Shown here piece after piece: positions 1 through 10,700 of a stretch of DNA of 64,000 nt. The notes under the pieces were generated by a model. It searched no databases. It saw only the letters and a list, made by a program, of their open reading frames with translations, and was not told the DNA's origin. Source of the DNA: Eupeodes corollae (lineage: Eukaryota > Arthropoda > Insecta > Diptera > Syrphidae); NCBI RefSeq assembly GCF_945859685.1, contig NC_079149.1:80405073-80469072 (forward strand), read 5' to 3'. The stretch's first letter is position 1; each line of letters starts with the position of its first letter. The translations under genes were made by a program, and so were the position numbers.

Positions 1-473
1 TTTTCGATGTCAAACATAAACTACATTATGTGATGCATTTCAAGTGGAATTATAACAGTCGGTCGGTAGCTGAAATAAGCGAATAAGATTTATTCAAATC
101 TTTTGCAAGTGTTAATTATAAATTGATAGTTGATAAATATTAAAGATTGTATTTAACCAATCACCCAATTGATAAAAGTTTTAGTAATTGAAAATGTTCT
201 AGACTGTTATAATGCATATGCATAAACGTTTGCTTAAATTTCATAATGAATCAGGTTTTAAGAAACTGAATTTCAATATTTATCAAGTATGAATTGACGG
301 TTGACACTTGCAAAAGGGATCATTATATTTGACTGTCTTACACACAAAGAAGTCCAACGTTCAGTCAATAAACTAATAAGGTAAGAGATTTCAATAACAC
401 TCAATCCAGTGTATGTAGTGTATAATATATTGTGTTACCCACAAAACTAAAGCAAATTAATTTGTATCTTATT

Positions 474-760
474 TGTATTTCTTATTTCTTTGTTTTAAAT
501 GTTCTATAATTTCTTTTTGTAGCCCCACAATATGGCAAGCATTTGTCAGAATGGTTTTCAACGACAATGGGATTAAAAAAGGGTGTGGTCTTAGTACCCT
601 CTTGTTTCTTAATGACCTTAAAGAAGTGCTTTGCGGTGGTGGAATTTTATTGCCGGGAGGAGGATTCAAGTACTCATGCACGCTGACGATATATTCTTGT
701 TATCGGACCGACCGACGCCAAGATCTACATAATGATTTTGGACCTTGAAAAATATTGTGA
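474..760 (+). pseudogene. Non-LTR reverse transcriptase fragment 1
   Basis: Frame-shifted reading gives a GLKKGC..LLFLNDL block and then HADDIFLLSDRPT, the RT catalytic box. It is short, with no endonuclease and no ends. It stops about where a second, homologous fragment begins. Confidence 0.6.
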
Positions 761-774
761 GATTTAGAATCACA

Positions 775-1720
775 TAGTGAATTTGATCAAGAGGCACTTT
801 TTCTAAAGTTTTTGAATATAGGCATATCTTCCAAAATTATAAGTATTTTAAGAGCTCTATGCTAATGATTCAATAGCAGTTTGGGATGGAGTTGAGTACT
901 CTATTATTCACTCTATTGAGGATTTAGTGGAGCACACGGGAGGAGGGGTGAACTTTGCGGGAGAAAATGTTCCGAGCTTATTGTATGCTGATGATATCGT
1001 ACTTTTATCGGAATCCCCAGACTAACTCCAAGAAATGATCGCCACACTTGGAAAATACTGCAATACATGGAATTTATCACATAACCTTAGCAAATCTTAA
1101 ATAATGATCTTCAAAAAAGGACACGGAAGATACGCTAGTTATGAAAAATGGAAGTACAACGATCAGGAAGTTCATGTTGTTAAGGAAGTTAAATACCTCG
1201 GTGTGACCATAACAAGTAACCTTTGTATGAAAAAAATAATAAGTCAAAACTTCAGGAGGCGAAGGCTGCCCTCTGCGTTTCCTGGAAAAACTGCATTGCA
1301 AATAAATCCACCCACCACACAGCAAAATATAAACTGTTTCAAGCGGTGGCAAAATCTATTATGCTTTACTCCTCGCAAGTGTGGGGCTACAAAGAACATG
1401 AGGATGTGGAATAATTATTACGTTTATTTTTGAAGCGAGTCTTTGCTCTCCTATCAACAACGCCTAATTATTTGCTTTATATCGAAACAGGTTTGCCACC
1501 GTTGTTCATTATATTAAAATTTATCATCATAAATCGGCTTAATTTTGTACAAACTGCAACACCCATGAGAGAGAGAATTATCGGAAACTTTTTAGGATTT
1601 TGTCCAATTATCCAAGAAATTCGTCGAGACATTTTTGGGAAGAACCAATTTGCAGCTGAAGATGTGGATAAACGTGCGAATACAAAGAAACTCAATACGA
1701 GTGAACATAATGGAGTCTAG
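775..1720 (+). pseudogene. Non-LTR reverse transcriptase fragment 2
   Basis: It contains GGGVNFAGENVPSLLYADDI with VLLSES, then LQEMIATLGKY, VKEVKYLGVTITSNL, KSIMLYSSQVWGYKE and NYLLYIETGLPPLF. These run in order from the RT active site through the thumb and C-terminal region of a non-LTR element, with several stops and frame changes. It overlaps in content with the preceding fragment (both have the DDI box), so these are two partial copies in head-to-tail order. The clade is not clear. Confidence 0.7.
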
Positions 1721-2675
1721 CTCCGTTTCGTTCATTTTTCTCAGTTTCGTTAACTTAAGTAAACTTAAGCAAAGGCGATCCCAGCCGCTTGTCGCATAAG
1801 TAAAATCTGACATGTAGATACGTGAGAAAAATTGCATTATGGCTACCCGCAGTAATTTCACAAACTTAAGTGAATTTTCGTTGGGTTTTTGACATAAGCT
1901 TATGTTTGCTTATGTCTATTATAGTTGATCCTTAAGGCTGGTGGAAGTTATGTCAGAAACGAAAAGTGGAAATTCGTTAAGAGGTATGATTATCTAGAAA
2001 TGAAAATAAAATAACCTCTAACTTAAATATGAATATTCATCTTTCCAACAAGCTTCAATTTGCAAAAACAGTACTTATATGAGTACCGACGAACATAGTT
2101 TTAGTACGTAGTATAAACTGTTCAGTGCAACTTCTAAAGAAGATACAATCTACAACTTAATGTTTTGGTCAACAAAATGGAAGATTGGAAAGATAATTTG
2201 TACATCTTCATAAAGAATCTGGCCAAAATATAAAAAAGGAGATAAAAGACAAAACAAACTAAACTATGAAATTATGTTAACTACACTGTCTATGCCATGT
2301 TAAGATTAAATAAACAACAACGATCCAGCGTTTTTTTTCGTTTGTTTTCCATATTGGAATATTCTTTTGGTGGTTTTGCCTCTGCTTATATCGGCAAAGT
2401 GTTAAATGCACTTGTAAACGAAAATCTTTACGGGATAAATTACTTAAAAACTTAATATTGACACATACAAGCATTTTGTAAAAATTGTTTACTTGGACCT
2501 AATTAGAGACAAAGAATCTTTTCTTGAAGTTAAGTTAAATAAGGTAGTTTACAAAGGAAATCATTTACTGCGTCAGCCTTATAGAAAATATAGATGCATG
2601 TTAGAAAAACAAGGATACGTGGAATCCCAGTAATTCTAGTTACTTGTTATATACGGTGCGGTGAAATAAAACCTG
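1721..2675. other. AT-rich intergenic sequence
   Basis: No gene, repeat pair or motif that I can support. Short ORFs here lack any recognisable family signature. Confidence 0.5.
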
Positions 2676-3802
2676 GGGTGGAATCGGGTAAGGTGATTTG
2701 TGATAGGTGACAGTCACAATCAACAAATTCGGTCTGTGTAAGGTGATAGTCACCGGTGACAATCACGATTTGGTGACTTTTTTTGGTGACAGCTCTTTAG
2801 TTGTCACTTTCATTGGAAATTGAATTCTATTTTTAGTTGCTGAAATTTTAAGACAATAGGAATGTGTTTGTGCCTTTGATTTTACATTCTGAAAATGAAA
2901 ATATTAATCATAATAGAAATGTCCGGCTCTTGAGGATTAACCTCCGCAATAAAATAAACATTCTTGATCTTCCAAGTCCAAAGTAAGTACGCATAAGTGC
3001 TATATATGCGGTCAACACAAATTCCCCCTATTCTTCGATTAGCAGTGACTTTAAATTTTCTTAGAGGTGGTGGCTACCAAAGGCAAGTTGGCGCTGACTG
3101 GTCAGCTCCAATGGGCCAAAGTACTGTTTGTGAGGTTATTTCTTTGACCTTAAAACAAATGGAGAGGAAATTGTGCCCACTTACAATCAAATTTAATCAA
3201 TGGGCTTCAGAAGCAACAAAAATGTTCTTCTACGAAAAATATCAAATTCCTGGAGGTAGGATTTTGTTTCTTAGTAAAAATAAACTAATTTTTTATTACT
3301 TGTTTTTATTTTATTATTTGTTTCCTAGTAATCGGCTGCATTGATGAAAGTCATATTATGATTCTCCGCCCTTCGGAAAAAGTGTAAACGCTATGATCGT
3401 AAGTCAATTTTTTGATTCATTAATTTTTGTTGCATAGATCTGCAACTAGAACAGAAAAATTCTGGCAATAAATGCAAAATATGGCGGGAGTGCTCATGAC
3501 AGCTTTGTATGGAGACAGAGTGCTCAACGAGAAAAGTTAAATGCTGACTATTGTGCAGGCAGAACATCATCGTGGCTACTTGGTACATCAAAACTTATAA
3601 TTACATAATAATCCGGATAGCTTCAGATCGGTTTTTGAATACAACCACTGAAATTGTAACAAACGTCAGTGAATTTCTTTTAAAGTGATACCAAATTTTA
3701 AACAAAATTTGGTGATCACCTTACACAGACGCAAAAATCAGTTTGATCACTTTTTATGATCACAAAGGTGACAATCAAAAATCACCTTAGCCGATTCCAC
3801 CC
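2676..3802 (+). mobile_element. PIF/Harbinger DNA transposon, degenerate, with intact ends
   Basis: Terminal inverted repeats start GGGTGGAATCGG and are followed by TAAGGTGATTT. They are nearly identical at both ends and flanked by CTG on the left (2673-2675) and right (3803-3805), the 3-bp CWG duplication typical of this superfamily. The inside encodes a broken PIF/Harbinger transposase. Subterminal GGTGAYAGTCAC-like motifs recur several times and may be transposase binding sites. Confidence 0.85.
2997..3600 (+). pseudogene. PIF/Harbinger transposase pseudogene
   Basis: It reads RLAVTLNFLRGGGYQRQVGA and MGQSTVCEVISLTLKQ, the helix-turn-helix region of Harbinger transposases. After an apparent intron (3255-3330, G|GTAGG...TCCTAG) come QIPGVIGCIDESHIMILRPS (first catalytic Asp) and MIICNLQLE. 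Joining across that intron restores the frame exactly at GG|VIGCID. Stops and frameshifts follow at the FYNRKG-equivalent segment. Confidence 0.75.
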
Positions 3803-3805
3803 CTG

Positions 3806-4697
3806 GTGTGAAATCGGTTAAGCTGATTGTTGATAATTGACAATCAAAATAAACGAATTTGATCATTGTAAGGTGATAGTCAAATTGATACCTAAAAAGC
3901 TGTCACAACAAAAATGTGATAGTCGTTTTCAAACAAATAAGCGCATTAGCAAAGCTAGTGGCTACATAGTCAAAATTCAACTTGCTTTGTGAATGCAAAT
4001 TGCACTACAAAGCTAGTCAATCCGGAACTGTCATATTAATGACAAATACAAATACATAAAATAAGAAACATTTGTGTTTTCAGAACTTTAAATTGTTTTT
4101 TTTTTCTTTTTAAATTCAATAAAACCAAATAGAAGATATAATATGATTGATTTATATTTGTATTTAAATACAAAGATTAATTTCATTTTGAATTATTGTG
4201 TCTTTCCCGAGCAGCTGATTGTGAAACTTCAAAACCAGTGTAAACTAACTTTGTAGCCGAAATTTGTACATCACGTGGGAGGGGAAATTTCAACTACTTT
4301 TTAAGTTAGATTTAGCCAATCAGAATCACATCACTTGACTACGTAGCTACTAGCTTTGTGAATGCGCCCATTATATTTATTCCTAATAGAGCTACCAGAC
4401 GCTTAGGTACACAAACTACTTGGACATTTTCGTTCAAAAAAACACATTCCTGTGACCGACAAAGCTTACGAGATTAAAAAAAATCAAGAAAAGTAAGACT
4501 ATTATTCAAACTCAGCCTATTTAATACTTTTATTTAGATGTTTTGTAGGAATCAATTTAAAATGTCACCATGGCAACAATGAATTTTGGCAGTATGAATT
4601 TAAAAAATTTCAATCCAATTAAATTGAGTTCAATCATTTTACGCAGACGGAATGAAAATGATATGATAGTCAATTATCACCTTAGCTGATTTCAAAA
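3806..4697. mobile_element. Non-autonomous Harbinger-related element
   Basis: The left end, GTGTGAAATCGGTTAAGCTG, resembles the termini of the element at 2676-3802. The right end read backwards gives GAAATCAGCTAAGGTGATAA. No transposase is present. It starts at the base after the CTG duplication of its neighbour, so the two elements abut. Confidence 0.65.
3941..4367. mobile_element. MITE nested in the Harbinger-related element
   Basis: Inverted repeats of about 33 bp with few mismatches: GCGCATTAGCAAAGCTAGTG at the left, and the right end read backwards GCGCATTCACAAAGCTAGTA, both continuing GCTAC.TAGTCAA. No coding capacity, about 430 bp. I could not settle a target duplication, so the superfamily is open. 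Confidence 0.65.
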
Positions 4698-4699
4698 TT

Positions 4700-4885
4700 G
4701 GCCTTATTGAACTTTACAAAAGTGAAAGAGTATGTACCGTAAAAATAAGATGGTAGATATTATTTTTTTAAATAATTTTTCATTATTTCACTTTGTCAAA
4801 ATGCAATATGGCCAACTGCCGAAAACTGGCCTTATTTCAATTTTGTAAAGTGCAATATGGCTCATTTTTAAGAGTTGGTCTAATG
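4700..4885. repeat. Older dispersed repeat, left part, split by a hAT insertion
   Basis: It contains repeated GGCCTTATT.. and GTAAAGTGCAATATGGC motifs in both orientations, ending AAGAGTTGGTCTAATG. The sequence resumes at 7254 with ATCTAATACTATTTGGCCTT. A shorter relative lies at 48738-48830. Confidence 0.5.
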
Positions 4886-7253
4886 CAGCCATACTCAACC
4901 ATTTTTTTTAATGGGCCACAATTGTAATTGTATAACGCTACCCCGGGCCACAACATTTTTTTTATCGTAAATAATAATACTCATTTTAATGTGTGTGCAT
5001 ATATACATTATGTAATTATTTATTTATTGAAAATATTTTAATATGATTTTTGTAACTGAGACACATTTTAAAAACTTTATTTAGATTTGATTTGTTGCTT
5101 CATGCAAACCTAATGACATCATCAAAGTGGGAGTCCGTTAGTTTGTTTCGGTAATTTTGTTTGCATATTTCATTCTCAAAAACGACGAATTGCAAACAAA
5201 TAAAGATCCAAATAATGTCAGTAGAATCTGTGAACTTTTTTTGACGATTCCAAATTTTTCTGGAACGATGCTCCAAAATTCCAAGTATACCCCCAAGATT
5301 TGAAATCGATGAACTCATCAAAAAACTTTGCCTGGTCTTGATTTAAAACAGAAGCCTCCCGTGAGGTAGTCGTTGTTTCCAGAAAAGATCAAATATTCTC
5401 ATTAAAATACCAGAGTTAGTTGAATAAAGATAATCAAATCGATTAGACGCGTTTTACATCGGCATCCTCTTATAACAAACAACAGACAAGAACGCTACAG
5501 ATGCCATGGATTTTCTAGAATCGTTAAGCATTTTTTTGTCTGATTTTTCAATATTGTTGAGCAGTTTTCTTCAGAGGTGTCTAAGAGGTACTTTGTAGCC
5601 AATACCACTGTTAGAAAATTTTGTAGCTGTTTACTTCTTATTTCAAAAGCAAATATTTTACTTGCCATCTGTGAAATTATTATTGTAAATTTCGATTGAG
5701 GCTAGTTAGTTTTCCTGTGATATCGCATAAAAATGCTAAAAGACACCACCATTGATCATCTTGCAATTCTGGGTAAACTTTTCAAAATTTTGTAAGAATA
5801 TGATTATTTCGGGGCACAAGGAAAAAAACCTTTCCAAAACCCTTCCCTTACTAAGCCATCGGACAGAGGTATGTAAATAAAGAACTTCACCATACTAACT
5901 TTATATTCTTCCAAAAGGCTTTTAAATTTTCTGTGGTTTAATTCTCTCGATCGAATATAATTCGCAATGATCATTACAATCTTCATCACAGCATCGATTT
6001 TTAAATTGATATTCACCGCAGCCAAGTTTTCTTAAAGAATAATGCAATGAAATGTAATTAAATTTGTCAAATTATATTTTTTTTAAACAAGATTATAAAT
6101 CCATTTTCAGATCCAGTAATGGATTTACAGCCATCTGTACATACACTAACGATTATTTTAATATCAATATCATTCTGTTGTAGAAACTTTGAAATTTTAT
6201 CAAGGTAATCTATTCCCCAGATTTGACTTTTCATCGGAAGAAATTTGAAAAATTCTTCGAAGCTTTAATTCAATTTTGTGCAATATCTAACAAACCCAAA
6301 GCATTGAGATGTTGCTAAAATATCGGTGCTGGAATCTACAGTTCCTTAAGTTTTCTATTAAATTTTTACGAATATATTTGGATATATCTTCAATACGTCC
6401 CATACATGTTGAATCAGACAGCTGTAGATTTTTAATTTCAGACCATATTTGTTTCTTGTCGCTAAATTTATCAAACTGTATATTGTATTACCACAGAGTC
6501 TTGAAATAATGCCACGGACATCACATTTTGTTGCTGTTGTAAGACCTTTTTAAATAAGTTAATTTCGCACTTCTTAATTGTGTTGCAGGAGGATAAGTTT
6601 CGTTGAAAGATTTGTGTTTTGTGTTGAAATGACGACCAATATAATCCTTTTTTAAAGTAACTTTCTCACGTCATATTAAACAGGTAGCCGCGTTGTTTTT
6701 GCTTGGCACAACAAAATATTCTGTTTCATATTCGTCTTGAAATTATCTATTTTCATCAGATATACATATCTCGTTTTAGTTTCGAAGGAATTCCTGCCAT
6801 TATTCTTTATGTACAAAAATTCACTGAAACCGCACTAATTGAAATTCAAAATGTAAGTACCTAATCAAAATGAGGTATGTTGGCAAAATAGTTTCCTTGA
6901 CTTATTATGCCTGGAATGCTTAGCTTACGAATTTTCCATTCAAAATTTGAATAAAATGATTCCAATTCAATTTCGCAATGGCAAGCAAAGTTAAGAATAC
7001 TCAGCGACATTTGTTTTTTTATGAAAACTTTTCAGGAGTGACATCTAGAATATTTTTTTTGAAAGCACACGATGTCCACTTTTCCGCTGATGTACGTTCT
7101 ATAGTGCTGCTTCCATTTTGAAAACTCAGAAGGATATATTTTTCTCACGTTTTTCTGCAGTCACTCGATATTTTAAGAATTTATTAAACCACGCTGCGGG
7201 CCAACTTTTATAAGCTCTAGGGCTGCAAGCGGCCCGCAGGTTGAGTATAGCTG
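4886..7253 (-). mobile_element. hAT DNA transposon, degenerate
   Basis: The ends are CAGCCATACTCAACC at the left and GGTTGAGTATAGCTG at the right, flanked by GTCTAATG and ATCTAATA. This is an 8-bp target duplication with two differences, as expected for hAT. GGGCCAC/GTGGCCC-like subterminal motifs are present. The minus strand carries a broken hAT transposase. At 2368 bp it is close to full length for the superfamily. Confidence 0.82.
5100..6180 (-). pseudogene. hAT transposase pseudogene
   Basis: Minus-strand fragments in order read VCTDGCKSITGS (the TDGAxSMTG box), CII.ENLAAVNI with IVMIIANYIRSRELNHRKFK (CIIHQExL and VNxIRSxxLNHRxF blocks), then KLTDSHFDDVIRFA near the C-terminus (the LTDEHL dimerisation block). 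Several frameshifts and stops lie between them. The closest relatives by memory are the ZBED5/GTF2IRD2-like domesticated hAT group; this is inferred from motifs only. Confidence 0.7.
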
Positions 7254-7440
7254 ATCTAATACTATTTGGCCTTATTTCACGGAAACCTTGTTTTTACGAC
7301 GATTATATAAATAGTGAGGTATGATGCTAATGAGTGCATGCATTTTATGCAAACTCTACTCTGCTTTCACGTTATTTAAGTGTAATAAGACCTACTGCTA
7401 AAAATTGGCAATATTGCATTCCTTAGCTCACCGCCCTGCA
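7254..7440. repeat. Older dispersed repeat, right part
   Basis: It continues the repeat interrupted by the hAT element: TATTTGGCCTTATTTCACGG at the start, and GACCTACTGC..TTGGCAATATTGCATT near the end, which mirrors the left part. Confidence 0.45.
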
Positions 7441-7584
7441 AAATACAAATCTTATTGAACTTCTATTTTTGGATTGTGAGAAGTGTTTTTTATATAGATA
7501 ATTATGTTTTGGTATTTTCTGAAGATCAAGTAAAATTAAAGTTTCGAAAACGACAGCTGAAAAAGTAGTAAGCCTTAGGTTTAA

Positions 7585-7590
7585 TTTATT
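7585..7590 (-). terminator. Candidate Xdh poly(A) signal
   Basis: AATAAA on the minus strand, about 150 nt after the Xdh stop codon. Position is the only support. Confidence 0.4.
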
Positions 7591-7737
7591 TGTGAAAAAT
7601 GCTTTGTAAATATCTATGCATGTATACCCCTTTAAAAATTCACTTCACATCTCTTAAATACATTTTTTAAACACAATTTGATTATATGTACATTTTATAT
7701 TGTTATAAGTTCAATTTTCATAAATTTAAATTTCAAC

Positions 7738-7785
7738 TTATGGAATAACGTTCCAGGGTTTTGCCGTTTCAGATTCCAACTCAAC
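7738..7785 (-). CDS. ry: Xdh exon 6 (C-terminus)
   Basis: This exon has fifteen codons and a TAA: VELESETAKPWNVIP. It follows a 60-bp intron (acceptor ATTTTAAG). The C-terminal PWNxxP resembles the end of fly XDH, which supports this short exon. Confidence 0.88.
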   Translation of the reverse strand, partial: VELESETAKPWNVIP

Positions 7786-10700
7786 CTTAAAATATAAAAT
7801 AACAAAATCTTTTAAATGGAACAAAAATCATTAAGTTTAACTTACTAGTTTCGTAAATTTGTCCTTGCAAGCCATTCTTATACGAGCGGAAGTTGCTGGT
7901 GCATCTAAACGGAAATTACTATCAACTCCATTTTGTTTTCGGGCAGCTGAGATTGCATCTTTGATTGCAAAAAATACGCTGCTTCCTATGAAAAGCGGTG
8001 GTTCCCCAACAGCCTAACAAATATAAAATATTAAGACAGATTAAACCCCTGCATTCAAAATATTATCTTAAAGTTATTTTACTCAAAAATTTATTCTTAA
8101 ATTGTAAAAATATAATACTTTTGATTAAGGAATAAAAAACGTAATAAATTTTCTTAATTAAGCTACAAGCAAATAAATAAAATTATTTAAAATTATTATT
8201 TGAGTATTTTGTAAATTGGTTGGTGACTGGTGAGTCTTCCAGTGAGAGATTTTTTACCTCAATAATATCAAGAGTATAGTAAAAAAGAGTAATAATAAAA
8301 ATAGAAAGTGATATTTCAATGGCACTTTTTGTTCAAAGTCTATTTAATCCGCATTTAAATTCTTAAATTGTAATTTAAACACAATTTGGAATAATGATGA
8401 TTTGAAAATGAGCCTTTATATAAAGGGCAGTTATATACCCCTGTTATGGTTAGCGAATCGAACGTTCGAAGTGAGATATTTTCATTAGCAAACTAACATA
8501 TTCGACATACCAAGGTTGGCGAACTTTACAATTCGAGTTCGAAATTCAGTGCTACCATACAAAAAAAAAAACTTCAACTCATGTTCTTTCGAAAAAATTG
8601 TTGTGTTTAATAATTGATAATTTTCATATTAAATAAAAATGCAAAATAAATCAAAATGATAAACAACATAATTTTTTTTTTTTTTTTGAGAAAACGAAAA
8701 TTACAGAGAAAAAGTAAGAATGCTTCGACTGCTCTAGAATATTCGAGACAACTCTTATTTCTTGGAACTGCCTAATCATCTCTAAGTAGAACAAATATTT
8801 TGTACCTACTGGAAGTTCTTTAAATTCTAATTAATTCTTCAAGTTTCAGATCATATTTTCGAATGAATAAGGAAGCATTTGTGTTTGTATTAAACAAGTT
8901 GGAATTCCAATTTAAAAATGCATACTAAAATTAGCTTCTGCCCTTAGATTTGTTGCTAGTGGGAGTTATCAGAGCATCGTAGGAAAAGATTTTGACTTAG
9001 GCCTGTCACAATCCTCGGTTTTCTTAGTATTAAAAGAAGTTGTGTGTGCAATTGAAGACAAATTATGAGCAACCGGCACATGTCATCCGTTGAGAAACAA
9101 AAGGTACTTCTTTTTTTAACTCTGCAGTCGTCGCGCACCAAAATGTAACACCAGAATAAAACCAAAATGCTTTAATTTTTTCAAATTTATTTTGGCTTTA
9201 AAATGTAATTACATGTAATATTAAGTTAAGTAAACTAACTGTTCTAACTATTAAACTGTAAGTCCTAAAAGGGACGAAAAATAACCACCACTAGTTTCCT
9301 GGGAATGCTCCATTTTATATGAGTGGATGACAATAGTAATCCGCGCGACGATTGCAGGGTTAACGGCCAGGTCAATAGGATGTGTTGACGGAATCGTTGC
9401 ACCGATTGAATTGCGTCTTCAGTATCTAAGCAGAAAAGTTTAAACGCAATGATAGTAAGTTTTTTCCCCGAAAGCATCTTTTGGTTTTTAGTGCAAGTTT
9501 TTAAGGCGTGTGGCCATAAAATGTGTATTCGTTATGTTGACTCTTTAAGTAATCTTAAGTCAGTTCTTGAAACGTGGTACCAAAGAAGTACGTTCAATGT
9601 TCCTTGGTAGTATTTATATTCGAAAAATGTATGACATTCAAGTCGAATCAACGGTTCTCAATTCGCCAACGGTAATACAAATTTCCCACACTCACGTTTA
9701 TTCAATCGACCCGCCAATTGTAATAGGGGTAATATATTATCATATTCTTAAAATTACTTTCAAATTACAACTTGTTAAAAAGTATCCATAGTTTGAGACG
9801 GTAATTATAATGATTTCAATTAATTAGCATTATTCAACCAGAACCTTTGAAGGTTTTGCTAAAAACTAGCCCTTCTTCCCGTCTTTATAAAGCACCGTCA
9901 TTTTTGTTTGTTAAACTTTAATATCCGCCCGGAATCACCCAGAGCATTTTTTGAATAACAGTAGTTGCAACATCACAACTGATAAATTTTGACTGTCTTT
10001 TGAAACTAAATTTCTAATAATTCAAGGTATCTTCTAGAAAACCTTGGCTAACCCTAGAAAAATTTTCACCTCTAACAATTTTAAAGAAACAAGTTAGGTT
10101 TTATACATACCTTTGAAGAATAAACAGCTCTTGGATTTGGAGCACCTGTTAATAAACTGACATTCATTTCTCCAGGAATATCTCCAAATCCAGGTAGTTT
10201 ATACATTCCAGGTCCTCTTGAGTACAACATCCCATTTGAAGAATACATCAATTCTTCCATCGTAAAAAGTCCATAGCCTTGCATAAATGCTCCTTCAATT
10301 TGTCCAATATCAATTGCTGGATTTATACTTGAGCCGATATCCATTACAATATCAGTTTTAATAACCAAATGATCTCCAGTCAAGCAGTCTATTTCCACAA
10401 CAGATACACCTACCCCATTAGTGTAGTAATTGAATATTTTGGTTTCCCCCGTCACTGGATCAACTCCAAGTCCGGGAGTTTTGTAAAATCCTGTAGCCGA
10501 AAGTCCAACACGATCAAAATATGCTTTATTTATCCATTCCTTCCAGGTCAAATCGGGAAATTCTTCTTTGTAGTACTTGAGTCTAGCATTCAATTTTTCA
10601 CAAGCTTCTAAGACAGCCATTCCGTTTAAATCTGATCCACAACTAGCTGCCGTTGGTGATGTATTTGGAACCTTATCTGTAGATGATTCTGAGATGTGTA

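Noticed and set aside
2277..2474. 65-codon minus ORF
   Set aside because: No recognisable domain, no splice context and AT-rich codon use. Treated as chance.
8448..8475. GAATCGAACGTTCGAAG palindrome as a regulatory site
   Set aside because: It lies within the terminal region of the Harbinger element, which explains it.
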